From NCBI GenBank assembly GCA_019914945.1, contig CM034112.1, positions 9,082,501-9,146,500 of the forward strand: a stretch of DNA of 64,000 bases, written 5' to 3'. Below the pieces are notes generated by a model. That model saw only the letters and a program-made list of their open reading frames with translations. It had not been told where the DNA came from and made no database searches. This DNA is from Typha latifolia (Eukaryota; Streptophyta; Magnoliopsida; Poales; Typhaceae). Below are positions 51,891 to 64,000 of this stretch, in pieces. A program made the position numbers and the translations under genes. How positions within the stretch are numbered: position 1 is the stretch's first letter; each line of letters begins with the position of its first letter.

Positions 51891-53315
51891 CTTCTCTCCT
51901 CACTAATGCTGCTGTGGTCTCAAATGGTGATTCCTCCAAAGAATAATGAATTGATTGCATTCTCTACTTCAAAGGCCTAACTTCGTTTACGTTACTTATT
52001 TCTTTTAAAAAAAGATCCTACCATTTTAGAATAAGAGATATCTTAATTCTATGTTATCTCATCATAACATATAAGAATCTAAAGAAGAGTATTCTATCTT
52101 ATTTAAAATAATATTATCAAGCTCACATGTAATTGTTTTGTTCTCACAATGACAATTTTGTTTTAATTCTTTCTTGTTTTTTAGTTTAAGTTCTTCTGTG
52201 TCGATGGGTATTCAGATTATTCTCTCACGAACGGTATATTGGTAACTTTCGAATATTTTGTTTTATTTTTGTTTTTTGTGTGTAGAATTTAGAAAAGAAA
52301 CGATAAGAATGTAAGTTTCTATTTCAAATTTGCCACAATAGAAATCTTCTCAAATTTGAATTCAATTTTGGTTGACAGATGAAACGGCTTACCTTTTCAG
52401 AGAATAGTTGATTTTCTTTTATTCTTGGTAGGGGTGAAAATCAGTTTAATATAATTTTTAGATATGGATATCGGATATTTATTTATTCGCATATTTTTTT
52501 TAAATAATTTATAATTTTAGTTTGTTTATTTTAAATAATAAATAATGATATTATTACTAATGATATGTTATATATTATTTGTAGCAATTATATTTGCTAA
52601 TTTTATATGTATTTGACGTGCAAGAATTTTTTTTCTTTTGAAACTCTGAATATTTTTATGTTAATTGTCACTAAATAAAATTTTATAATTTATTTAAAAT
52701 TCGATAAACATTCGTTTAAAATCCGATCATCATTCCGATTCGAACTCAGTATACCGATAAACTCAGTATACCGATAAAAAAAATATAGATTCAGATGTGG
52801 GTTGAACACTACCGATCCCTATTTGATCCGTTTTAACCCCTAATTAATTCTTGGTCAGAGTCAACTCTCATAGATCCATCATTGCCATTATAAAATGCAA
52901 ACAATAAGTAAGCTGATAATGGTTCAATTTCAATGTGCTAATAGCCATACTAAATGGTTGCGGGTTGAGCAGCAAATTTTGTACCATCAATTTTTAAATT
53001 TTTTTTTTATTGGTGGCATTGTTTGAATCGGATTGATCAACAACAATCTTAAGACTAATTTGTTTTTAATCTAATTCATGTCCCTGTTACTGGTTTTTTT
53101 TATTTTTCACTTTCATTCTTATAAATGGCCTCCCAACAGTAAGTACTATTTATGGAGAAAAGTATGAGAAGTTAGTAGTTCTCAAGTGATATGTAGAACA
53201 TCTCACCTCTCTTAATTTGGCGAAGTTTCTTCGTAAAGATCTACTAGAACACAGTTAGGATGAAACATATAAGCAAGTGGCAGCTTTAGCATGCTATATT
53301 TATTTTTCAGAAATT
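51891..53315. other. AT-rich intergenic region, SGPP-like copy 1 promoter
   Basis: No gene supported. A 17-bp direct repeat (AAACTCAGTATACCGAT type) lies at about 52744-52780. Confidence 0.5.
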
Positions 53316-53743
53316 ATATCCTCAATGGGATAGACAACACATTCTATAACATATACATAGTTCAGTAGTAATATGCATACGAAATTATAGAAATCCTTGG
53401 ATAAAAAGTACGAAGCAGCAAATGTCAGTTCAAAGGAATTTATAATCGGTAAATTTTCTGAGTACATGATGGTTGACACTAAGGTGATGATTAATCAAGT
53501 GTAAGATTTTCAAGTAATAATTTTCAAGTAATAATATATCCTCAATGGGATAGACAACATATTCTATAACATATACATAGTTCAGTAGTAATATGCATAC
53601 GAAATTATAGAAATCCTTGGATAAAAAGTACGAAGCAGCAAATGTCAGTTCAAAGGAATTTATAATCGGTAAATTTTCTGAGTACATGATGGTTGACACT
53701 AAGGTGATGATTAATCAAGTGTAAGATTTTCAAGTAATAATTT
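53316..53743 (+). repeat. Near-perfect 220-bp-period tandem duplication
   Basis: 53316-53523 is repeated at 53536-53743. Only one substitution was seen by eye (C at 53340, T at 53560). The join carries an extra TTTTCAAGTAATAA unit, as if slippage or a short-homology repair created the duplication. Its age is recent. Non-coding. Confidence 0.93.
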
Positions 53744-53989
53744 ATAAGATGCGCGCTAAAAGAATAATGATTAATGATTAATTCTAGTGCGATCTATGCT
53801 TGGGCACAAAACATCCTCTAGGTAGTGGTAGGAGCCTTCGGGCGTCGAGTACGAGGCTGGGCTAAAATGGCACCATTTGCCCTTGATGTGATCTGTCTCC
53901 TCCCTTGCCGGTGGCTTCCAACGAGCTTAGATTCCTTGCAAAGTGAAGATACTATAGCTTTAGAAGCTCTACTAGTCTGCCATGGATAT

Positions 53990-54640
53990 AGGGAAGGAAG
54001 ACCTCTCCTCATCTGAGCTTCGAGTGCTCCTCAATGGAGGCATTCGGACAAGTCATGTGTAATCCTTCCACAGAACACATAATGCCATAGCATCTTTTCG
54101 TATCTAACTAGGACTTTCTTTGTGCCATCATTGAGAAGAGTGAGCAAGAAGGATTCCATAAATGACTTGGTTATGTCAATCTGTAGTATCCTAGTTTGAT
54201 AAACCTCATCCACTTTGCAACGTCGAAAGCATCCCCTAGGACCGGTGAGCCCACCCTTGAGACCATTTTTTGAGCCGTGGAATTACTCCCAGAATTGACG
54301 TTGAAGCACCAACAGTTCGTCCAAGTATCCGGGAAGAAGTCGTTGAGCATGAAGAGATCTCTATTATAAGACAATGGAGATCCTAACCAGGTTCTCCATT
54401 TTTTCTTCTTCCTTTTCAAACACCAAGAGAAAAACACCCTTACCTGCTTCTATGAGCTCTACCAGGCCGGTCAAGTTCCAAGCCTTTGAGAGCGAGATTT
54501 TGAGGCCATTGACATTAATAGGGCAATCAGTTATCACTTATCAGTTTCCCCACCAAGCATAGCTCAGGTTTACGATCCATTTGAGAGGGTATTCTCTGTC
54601 TAGAGGGCGATGATCTTTCCGTCAAAGAAGAGGATGGCAA
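53990..54640 (-). mobile_element. LINE ORF1 fragment (DUF4283 plus zinc knuckle)
   Basis: On the minus strand, frame-shifted pieces read CLVGKLISDN near 54550, then ISLSKAWNL-like sequence, SYNRDLFMLNDFFPDTW near 54340, FDVAKWMRFIKLGYY near 54200 and VRYEKMLWHYVFCGRITH near 54075. They match the ORF1 of the LINE at 18.9 kb (VGKLI, CYSRDLFVLAPF, YEHLPRMCTFCGHIGH). No reverse transcriptase remains. It lies between the two SGPP-like genes. Confidence 0.7.
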
Positions 54641-55120
54641 ACTTAAAACTTACTCCCTCCTCACAATTAAAACTTACTCAGAAGCTCCTCATCAGTTAGG
54701 GCCATTAGAAGATTTATAACTACTAATGGAGTCGGGGTTGATTGAAAACGAGGCACAAAGGGGAGAAAGGGTAACTGTGGAGAGAACTTGCAGTGAGTGG
54801 GTAGGGGGGAAGGGGAAGTAATGGGGAAGGGAGAAGGTTAGCTCCAGGTAAAAAAGGAGAATTAGCTCTGGGGAAGAAGATTTTCGCCTCTTATTCATGT
54901 ATTAATAATGAATAGAATATCTCGATCCTGTAATGTCTCTTCAAATTTGTCAAATAATAATTTAACTTGATCATAACATCAAAAGAATTTAATTCCCAAT
55001 GACGGCTGACCAAGATTTCCAAGGATTATGGCAACCCTCCGCTGCTGAACTGCTGCTGGCTTGCTTTAATCCTTTTTTATCAAACCATCTTATTCATGAT
55101 GAGCGAAGAAAGAATCCTCC

Positions 55121-58100
55121 TCAGACATCCATTTTCTTCGGTGTCATTTCTGTTATTCTATCGAGTTCTTCTAGTGCCGTCCAAATCCTTGGGTCTTCAT
55201 AATCCTTGATGAGAAATGTGGCTCCTGCATCCAGTAAGGATTTCTCCGGATTTCTTGTCATCAGACCGATTACAGGCATCCCAGCAGTTACACCTGCTTT
55301 TATTCCTGATGCCGAGTCCTTTACAAACAATTGAACGACAATGTTAAAAGATGATTTAAAACACTAAAAAAAAAAGAGATGAAGAAAAGAAGCATACGAT
55401 TCTGTCTAAAAAGAAAACAACCTCAAAAACAAAGGTGTGTTCTGGTGATACTCCGAGCTCCTTCAGAGCCTTGAGGTAAGGATCAGGAAATGGTTTTGCT
55501 CTCTCACATTCATTTCCAACTACAACAACCGGGAAGAAGTCCGATAGGCCGAGAAGGGAGATCATAAGCTCGGCATTAAGCCTTGGAGCATTAGTCACCG
55601 CTGCACGCTTTAGGCCTCGGTCCTTGACCCATTTGCATAACTTGTGGAGGCCACTTATCGCCTCCAGATGCTGAGATGCCAGTCTGTAAATTAAGCACAG
55701 AATTATTCACTCCTCAGTGCTACGTTGTGCATATCAACTATCAGTTGAATAAATTAAAAGGGCATTTCAAAATGGTAGCAGAAGTATACCTACGGTACAT
55801 AGCTTCCTTATCATCAAGGAATTTCATAGCTTTCTCATGATCCCAATCAGGAAATAGGTTGCGACCAGCATCCACCTCACTCCTTCCAGCAATATTCTTT
55901 ATGAAGAACTCCTCATCTATGGAAACACCACCATTATACCCAATCTGTGAATAGGCACAGCTCTATCAAACTTCCATTGGCAATGGCTACAAAAGTATAA
56001 ATACACACTGCTAATCCATTTAAAAGATCTCATACCTCCAAAAGCAATTCACGAAAAGCTTGGTAATGGAGCGGATCTGAATCACATAGGGTTCCATCAA
56101 TATCGAAAAGAACTGCTTCAAGTGGAGCAAGTTTACATAGAGAACTGCAATAAATTCAATAGATTGGTCAGCTTCTCACAGATATAAATACAGAACAACG
56201 AAGCAGCACTCATACCTTGGGAGAAAACAAGACCTTGAAAATATGTCTGCAGACCAATGCTCATCACAAATTAATATTCATAAAGGCTTGATATTACAAC
56301 TAGATAACTCAAAAGATTTGTCATGACAAATTCAAATAGATTAAGCTCAGTAAAAGGAAACAGCTAGATCAGCTTCTTACAGATAGAATTATAGAACAAG
56401 GAAACAGCACTTATAATTTGGGGGGGAAAACAAGACCTTGAATATATGTCTGCATAAAAAATCATTAACATAAGACCCAATGTTCATCGCAAATTAATAT
56501 TCGTAAAGGCTTGAAATTACATCTAGATAACTCAAAGATTTGTCATGACAAAATCAAATAAATTAAGCTCAGTAAAAGGTAACTTGCCAACTCGGTAAAG
56601 TTTGAATCCAGTCATGAATAAATCAATTCAATCACATACCAAGAGTAGCAAAAAGTCCAAAAGAAAAATCTTGGATAACTTAGAAGCGGTAATGAAATAT
56701 ATAATACCGATTAGGTTTCAAAGGACATCATGGAAAAAAGAAGTGGATGACAGAGTTGAAGCACTTTCTTAAACAAAACTATAGGAGAGTTTTTCTCAGT
56801 TTCCTGTCTTTTCCTTCTTTGGTCAACTACTCTTTCTCTCTCTAATTGCAAGAAATATATGAATAAGTCTTCCTAAGCAAGCATGAAGCATACAATAAGG
56901 CAAGATGTAACTAAACCTTAACAATATGGGAACTTGTGTCAAATATATAACATCAAACAATAGGTGAACTTCACTACCTGGCATTCCTAAACAAGCTTAT
57001 AATGAACTAAGACATGGCACAACAAAGCCTAAACAATACTGCAATTTGCATCAAACATATAATATCAAGCACATAATTGCCTTTCACTTGCTATTTAGAT
57101 TATTTGGCAGAAAGTAGAAGGCAACTCTTGGGTTCAAATGTCAAAACGTTTGCCCTTCATTTGGACTCTTCCCATTCTTAAAGTAGTTTTTAAAGTCTTT
57201 CTTCTCAATTGTCTATATCTGAAGTGCAACCAATAAAATCAATCTAAGCATCACAGCCTTTTATATTGCAAGCCCCTCTCTGCGTTTCTCTTTACTTTGT
57301 CCTTCAGAATATAGGCACTGATTTCCAGCAAGCTAACATCACATTCTGACCAGTCCAGGGGGCAGCCTTTGTACTTCCTTGTTTGAGTTGATGAAGGAAT
57401 ATTGCAATGGGCACAACCTGTGTACCGCCGTTGGAGAACTAGATGACGGTCAACGGGGAGGCAGTGATGAACCAAATGGCAAGGAAGGAGTTGTTATTGG
57501 AGGACTCAAGGGAATGAAATGGGAAAAAGAAGTTGCAAGTATGGAGGGCCATGAGGACAATCATGGAAACTGAAACCAAGGATATTGGAACTAAAAAAAT
57601 CTATAATGCCTATAACAAAGATCAATGGCGTACATTTGAGCTAGCAACTACCTAATTTTATTAATAAGCCAAGGCTGATTCTCCATTGTACACAAGTAAC
57701 TCTATCTTCCACACAGATTCTCTATTAGAGCAAAACATTAATTTTTAATTATTCCCTAAAATTTTCATCTGAAGACATCTCACTACTTGTAATATCCATT
57801 GTAAATCTCCTTCCAAATGTAAAAGATGAATAGGACATAGATAATGAAAGAAAAGATTAGGTAGCATCGTAGCAATGAAGGGGACCATAGGTGAGTGGCA
57901 GTGCAACCTGATATTCTAGGAAAATTATAGCGCCATACCATCAACGGTCTTATTAGTTTTCCTTTCTACATCTCATAATGCATAAGAGACTCCACTGGAA
58001 TGAGACAACTTTATGTTATTGCTACATCATTGGCTTTCTAGTTAGTACATATGTTAATTTGTAATAACTTGCCCAATGAAATATAAGTTCAGTATAACTT

Positions 58101-59804
58101 TAGTGCCTCACATTAACCAACCTTATATTCCTGAGAAAAAATTAATTTTGTCTTCCATGAACTAACCTTTTTAACTTTTCCTATTGTCCTATCCTCCATG
58201 AAGACAATAGGCACCAAACACATTTTGACCTCATTCCTATAGATCACATTTAAAAAGCAAACATCTCATCTTCTCTGATTCGTAACTACTAACTAGGTAT
58301 CATACTAATTTATGTTAAAAGCTTAATAGCTACACAATACATCTTCATTCAGTAAGTACATTAGGTAGCTATTCACTATAGATGGTTTAACTTAATGAGC
58401 ATGCACCTATAACAGTTCTAAACAAGTTGGCCTATAAGATTTGACATTTCAGAATTTCATACCAAATGACAAACTATAGACACATTTAGCCATTTAGGTC
58501 CATATCCTTGAGATAAAGCTCTAGAGAAAAATATTAATACTTCAAATTGTCAATACACATGACCAAGTCGAAAGATATTTAAGCTGCCACTGCAGTCATC
58601 TCAAAGAATGACATGCACAATATGCCCAACTTACACATTAATTCAATCAGTAAATGGCTGCAACTTCATGGACAAATAAAGATTGAGACTTTAATCTTAT
58701 ATAAAGTTTATCTCCCCATAACTTCTCAAGAAGGTCATGATGTTCCCCTCAACTGACAATATGCTATGCATGCAGCCAAGTCAAAGGATGAAAAATTCAA
58801 GAAACATTGTAAACCTCTTACTGGGGAAAATGGTAAACACTAGATTATCTGCTAGAAGACCTTTCTTCATTTGATATAGAATTACACCTATAATCCCACT
58901 TCAGGTTAACATTTCCTCCTTCCTCTTCTAGATTATTTAAAATCCTAGAGAGAAGCCCAAGCTGCTCAACTATGTGATAGTAAGGTAAGTAGGCAAAGTT
59001 TCCTCAAAGAAGAAAAGTTGCTCACTATAGGAATTCATTTAATTATGTTACATTTTCCTATTCTACCCATAGGCTTCAATAAGAATTTAACAAAATAAGG
59101 GTTAGTCTTGAGATTTGGAAAAGTAACTTAAGTGGCAAATAAATTCTATCCAAATCTGACCTCAGATTTCATTACATACACTGAAATCCATCTAAATCCA
59201 CTGAAATCAATTGAAATCTCATAAATTAATGGTTCCAAACAGTAGATTTGCTGAAACTAGAATTCCAAATCAATTGAATTTCACCAATTTAGGAATTCCA
59301 AACAAGGTATTTGAGCCTTTCTCCACGACAGCCTACTGCATGCAAGTCGCCTTCACTAGATCAAAATAAAGAAGAAAAAAAACTAAGACCAGTGAACAGC
59401 AACTGCGAGTTAGTACAGCTAGCGCTCTTTAGAATCAATACTTTAAATGGTTAGTAACAGTCGAACAAAACAAAAACAAAAATCATTTGATTCCTTTTCT
59501 TCCATAGTCTACTCTCTCCCGTATTATACACAGAGCTTCTTGTATCACTTGATTAAATCATTCATTCCAACACTTCCTTTGCTTCCTGAAACCCTAAATC
59601 CTGTCGATCTACATCATAACTATACCTATATTGATTTACTCAAATCAATGGTAGATTCAATGCAAATCTCGAAACCAAGATGAAAACGATCAAGAGAGAT
59701 CCAAATCCAAATTTTAAACTCATCGAAGAGATCCAAATCCAGATCAGAGCAGAGACGAGAACAGTGTACCTCTCGGAAGCGCGACCGTTCGATACGATCG
59801 ACAT
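55121..59804 (-). CDS. SGPP: HAD-family sugar phosphatase (SGPP-like), copy 2, intact
   Basis: Five exons in frame: 59770-59804, 56036-56144, 55790-55944, 55422-55683, 55121-55318; 252 residues. Arabidopsis SGPP (At2g38740), which dephosphorylates sugar phosphates, is about 244. HAD motif I FDIDGTLCDSDP (Asp26 nucleophile, Asp28), motif II Thr in AAVTNAP, motif III Lys in CERAKPFPDPY, motif IV FEDSASG are all present. A helical cap lies between motifs I and II. The first exon is supported by MSIVSNGRASE, which pairs in length (35 nt) and phase with copy 1 exon 1. Intron 1 is 3.6 kb and holds a local tandem duplication. Exon lengths 35, 109 and 155 are identical to copy 1, showing a tandem duplication of the whole gene. 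No transit peptide is apparent, so probably cytosolic. Confidence 0.9.
56162..56583. repeat. Diverged tandem duplication in SGPP-like copy 2 intron 1
   Basis: 56162-56361 recurs at about 56363-56583 with a 20-bp insertion. Matches include CAAGACCTTGAA-ATATGTCT, AAATTAATATTC-TAAAGGCTT and TTAAGCTCAGTAAAAGG. Period 201-222 bp. Starts about 20 bp upstream of exon 2. Confidence 0.8.
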
Positions 59805-60390
59805 CGTATTATGCGGTGCACAACTAACACCGATCTCGATTAGCGATTCCTCTTTCTCTCCTCCCTCGCGGTTTATAATAGAAGAGAGGAGACGAAAGAA
59901 GAGACTACGAATCGGAAAAGGGAAGATTCGTTTTTGCCTGTCTCTTACCACAACTTCCGTCCGACAAATAAGGAACTCTCTCTGTGGGAAGAGGATTTCC
60001 TGCATCTCTTAGATGCAGAAATTAGTAGTTTTGACCGCTTGGCGAGATATTACTGGCTGAGGAGATGTTTCCTGCATCCTTCTTTTGTTTCCAGAGGACC
60101 GAATCATTTTCTCTCCCATGGTCAAACTTGGCCTTTTCGGGAACGATCGGTAGTCCCAGCATACCTAGCACGTGGAGATCCTTTCTCCCACGTGGCAGTA
60201 AGCTATATTTCTGGAAACCGGTTTATGTTGCCACGTCATCTTATTTGTAATTAGTAAGCACAACATTAGTCAACTAACTAAATACCTTAATTAATAACAT
60301 AAGTTCTCTTATTATAATTTTATCCGAATTAATATTTACCATCTTCTCATGTCTTATGTTTTTCAGCGCGATTTTATTGTGTGTCAATCT
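59805..60390. other. Upstream region of SGPP-like copy 2
   Basis: Likely promoter and leader, with a CT/AG-rich stretch near 59840-59905. Overlapping open frames on both strands have no recognisable domain. Confidence 0.45.
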
Positions 60391-60393
60391 GCT

Positions 60394-61222
60394 AGTTAGT
60401 TATATTATATCACTAGATGTGTATCAATATATTGATCGCATGCATTTGACATTTCGATCATATTTAAAAATAAATATAAAAAAAATATTTGAATTTGATT
60501 AGGCATAATCGGAGCTATCGAATGTGCCTAATCAATATGTTGTCATCCCCGAATTGATTTATAGAAAGCCAACTTGCATTAAATCACAACCCTATATTTG
60601 TATCTATACCACATAGGGCATCCTATTTATTAGTAGTATTTGAAAAACACTACAATGGACTCGTAACATTATTTATTGTTTAGGTTGATAGAACGTCACC
60701 TTAATACAATGAAATAATATAGTCATTATTAGGATAAAAAGTGTGATACAAAAGAACTTAAACCTTTTATACAACTATAATCTTACTATGTAGGTTATCG
60801 TAATAATTTTACTATGTCACTTTGTACATGTTAGTCCTAACATATAATTAGATGTATATCAACACATCGTTGATCAACAACTGATCATATTTGAAACAAA
60901 TTATAAAGAGGTTGTGAAATTTGAGCAAACATGATCGAAACAATCAAATATAAGCAAATAATGTGTCGGCGGTCTATACCGACGATTTGCATTGAATCTC
61001 AAGCCTATATTTCTATTTATGCCACATGGGATATTATTGGTACTATTAAAAAATTCTATAATGGACTCATAGGAATCCTTTTTTGTTATTCAGTGTAATT
61101 TGATAGGGTCACAAACTTAATACATAAAAAATAATGTAGTCATTATTAGAATTAAAGTTGTGATACAAAGAATTTAAAAATTTTATACATCTATAATCTT
61201 GTCATGTAAATTATCCTAATAA
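60394..61222 (+). repeat. Old tandem duplication, period about 407-420 bp
   Basis: Ordered matches between 60394-60815 and 60838-61222 include TAGATGTRTATCAA, CCTATATTTSTATYTATRCC, ACAATGGACTC versus ATAATGGACTC, TAGTCATTATTAG and TGTGATACAAA. Non-coding, with considerable divergence. Confidence 0.75.
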
Positions 61223-61546
61223 AAGGCAACATTATGCGTGACGATATGAATGAGTCAAAGTATTCTCATTTTTAAGTAGGGTTTGATGTTGTTGGGTTTG
61301 TGATATCAAAAATTCAATGAAACACCAAAAACTCCAAATGCATGTGTATACCGCATGGGTAAATTCTCCAACGCGGTTCATCATATGACCTGTCAATAAT
61401 ATGTTTCCATAAGATACATAGAAATATAGGTTCATACCATAAATAATCTTAAGCAATGAGTCCGGATACAAGTTCCACGGGCCACAATAAGCCTTCAAAG
61501 ATACACATTCAAAATGCAATTCTAATGTCCAAAATACAACGTCAAT

Positions 61547-63634
61547 TATAACACCCTCGTAGGGGCTCAATACAATTAATAGAAATAGTAATAACTAAAA
61601 TAAAGGCAGCTACTCCTCGCTACCCGCATCTACTTCCCCTAGCTTTGAAATGATGCCACCAAGAGGTAGTGAGCACATAGCCTAGTAAATAGAATCCATA
61701 CAATCTATAACAATAAAATCACAGGTGCATATCTAATGCATGTCTATAGTTACTAGCAATAAAATACGCTTATTTAAATGACTTATCATGAGTTATTAAA
61801 TTAATGCAATCGATAAAAACTACACGTTACTATTCTGGAACATGCCAACTCATAATTATATCAGGATAAGTCCACACATGTATAAAGCTTGATACAATCC
61901 CTTATTCATACAAATCTCAATCATAATATTTACATGTTATGCTTAGAAGTAAAATAGTAGTTTAGTCATTACATGTTCACCAAGGCATTAATCATGTTTT
62001 ATCATAGCTCATCGAGCCATTCACCACATAATATAGATATTCTAAAAAAAATCATCCATCACATAACCATCCATCATCTCATACATCGAGAAGAGATATA
62101 TATACTCTAGTGGTAATGTCACCTAAACATGCATGGCGATACTGGGCCCATATCTCACTATCTCTAAATCATCACCGCCCTCAGCGGGAGAGTCAAGAGC
62201 CCTCAGCTTATCAATGGATGCCCTAACCCTGCGTCGTCAGGTACCGCTAGAGATATATTTTCGCCTCACAATCATGTTCTTACTATCATCATAATCCAGT
62301 TCTGACTATTCAATATAATTACCTGAATATCACACAAGCTCCCGACCTCAAGTGTAAGCCGCTAATAATATAAGTCATATATGATACACTCTACCTTTAA
62401 CTCCAAGCTGAGCGAGTAGGGGCACTGCCTAGTCAGAACCCGACTATTAATGATAGGTGAAAGTGGTGCAGTGTTTGTGAGTGTATAAGTCATGTCATAG
62501 TCATCATGATCGTTACATTATATATTCACAACACATATTCATACAAGGGTTTCTCATACAGGATACATGTAGATCATTGTTACATTCTCATAACATCATG
62601 ATAAGTAAACTATCAATAACTACACATGTTAAGATATATCATGGTACACCAGATGCATGCATTAATACTAACATTCCTATAGTATAAACTCTACTCGCTT
62701 GGAGGGTCTCCATAGTACTCTAGTTTTCCTCAGCTAGCTGGCTCCTCCGGAATCTCAAAATCCTTCTCACGCAATGTCCATCTAATTAATTCACCCAAAT
62801 AAAGCCATACGTAAGGTTAACGAATTAATAGAATTAATTACCTTATTAGCGAATTTAGGTTTAGGCATATACATGAGTCAAGGGTCCCTAGGGTGACTTC
62901 CATATCATCCTAAAATTCACGATAATAATAATTTGTCTTTAGGGGAGTGGTTAGGCTAATTAATCAGGTGGAATAGAGAAATGAGGCTATATGGTCCAAA
63001 TGACCCCAAATGGGCCTAGGCTGGGGTGTTGGGTTAGCTTGAGTCCAACCTAATAGGCAAAGGAGGAACTAGCTTGTGGGTTGCGATCCAAACTGCAGCC
63101 TATGGGCTCCATGGGCTACGGTTCAGATCGTAGCCCACAAACTCTAAGGCTCCAAAGGAAGAAGACAGAGGGGAGAGAGAAAAGGGCCCGCTGCTGCCGG
63201 TGGCCCACGTCGCCGGCAGCCCGCCCTTGAGGTCGACGACCCGTGACCCTCACTTAGGGCGAGTGGCTAGTCGGAGGGAAGGAGAAGGAAAAGAGAAGAT
63301 AAAATCGAGGAGAGAGACGCAGCCACCACCGAGGTTGACGGCGTCGACGGCATAGCCACGTGGCAGGGTAAGGCACGACGGCTGAGAAGGGTAAGTAAAG
63401 GGAAAGAAAAATAAAAAAAAGAGGATTTACCGAGGGGGTCACGCGGTTGGCTTCGTCGGCTCCGGCGTCGGCAATTCGAGAGAAGATAAGGGAGGGAGAG
63501 ATGGTGCGATGGGGGGAGAAATAGAGGAGGAGATGGATGGTGTGCACGACAAGAGAAGAAGAAGGAGGAAGAGAGAGGACAGTGGCAGGGGTTGCGCGTG
63601 CGTCAGTTTTTTTTTTTAATTTCAGGGTGTTACA
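61547..63634 (-). mobile_element. Solo LTR of a retrotransposon (LTR3), about 2.1 kb
   Basis: On the minus strand it starts TGTAACACCCTG at 63634 and ends GGGTGTTATA at 61547, the short inverted termini expected of an LTR (the final C is changed to T). The body shows a stretch with GTAGCCCA and CAACCCA repeats and a GAGATTCCGGAGGAG block, like LTR2. No primer-binding site lies beyond its 3' end and no polypurine tract precedes its 5' end, so it is read as a solo LTR. The target-site duplication is unclear (TCAAT versus TTCAA). Confidence 0.6.
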
Positions 63635-64000
63635 TTCAAGATGACCAATTAGTTTGGGTACTCATTTGGGTTAGTTTGATTGATTAATGAAGTGAGTTAT
63701 GTTAGTTAGAATTCACTTGATTGATAAGATTTAGATATCTCATGAGTTCTCTTGGATTTCTCCCCATGTCAGTCCTAGCTTTGCTAGAGTTTGGTGCATA
63801 TCTTTCTTCATTCTTTAGAAGATTTTTCCCCTTATACTGACGAGTTTCCCCCTTCACTCCCCTAGCCCGAGTGGCTAGGGAAAGGGAGAAGTCTCCTCTT
63901 CATCTCCTTGTTTTCCCCTTTTCTTCTTTCGTGTCTCCCCTCAACCACCTCTCTTGGTCGTTGTCTCTCCCTCTTGCCATCCATCTCAACCTCCTACTTC
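63635..64000. other. Window-end intergenic sequence
   Basis: Pyrimidine-rich towards the end; no gene or repeat recognised. Confidence 0.5.

Noticed and set aside
57251..57573. Short open frames on both strands in SGPP-like copy 2 intron 1
   Set aside because: No recognisable domain and no splice support.
59640..60254. Frames of 106-121 codons on both strands around the SGPP-like copy 2 start
   Set aside because: On the minus strand only the MSIVSNGRASE part is real (exon 1). The rest is leader, promoter or intron.
1..64000. CRISPR arrays, tRNA or rRNA genes
   Set aside because: None seen. The short tandem repeats lack spacers and no tRNA cloverleaf was noticed by eye; a tRNAscan-type search was not possible.

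Overview
This is a plant nuclear genome window. It has AT-rich intergenic DNA, long introns with GT-AG borders, many decayed retroelements and eight recognisable protein-coding loci. The intronless BBE-like genes are GC-rich. The first exons of the RPL9, stomatin-like and dynamin genes are also GC-rich, while their later exons are AT-richer. This 5' to 3' gradient suggests a monocot, probably not a grass; that placement is inference and the species cannot be read from the sequence.

Layout. 0.1-4.2 kb: two tandem intronless berberine-bridge-enzyme-like FAD oxidases on the minus strand. 4.2-7.7 kb: AT-rich intergenic DNA. 7.7-10.7 kb: a three-exon gene for cytosolic ribosomal protein L9 (uL6), minus strand, with a TATA box and two telo-boxes. 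12-18.7 kb: remnants of long LTRs, one followed by an initiator-tRNA-Met primer-binding site. 18.9-21.8 kb: a decayed LINE. 23.9-25.7 kb: a GAGCC-rich hAT-like element and a fold-back element. 26.1-33.8 kb: a nine-exon mitochondrial stomatin-like protein gene whose 4.6-kb intron 3 holds a decayed Ty3/gypsy element. 35.8-37.7 kb: an intronless MEF22-like PPR gene that stops inside its DYW deaminase domain and lies between two inverted repeat arms. 40.0-49.4 kb: a fifteen-exon dynamin-related protein 1E gene with two foreign-looking intron insertions. 50.2-59.8 kb: two tandem HAD-family sugar-phosphatase (SGPP-like) genes on the minus strand. The first carries a two-base frameshift; the second is intact with a 3.6-kb first intron. 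A LINE ORF1 remnant and a 220-bp tandem duplication lie between them. 60.4-63.6 kb: a diverged tandem duplication and a minus-strand solo LTR.

The genes do not form a pathway. They are ordinary plant loci: wall or defence oxidation, translation, mitochondrial membrane organisation, organelle RNA editing, membrane scission and sugar-phosphate turnover. I found no clearly undescribed system. The strongest leads are the PPR editing factor that lacks a catalytic deaminase (His of HxE replaced by Gln, then an early stop), the inverted repeat around it, the frameshifted SGPP copy beside an intact twin with identical exon structure, and the exogenous insertions in the DRP1E introns.
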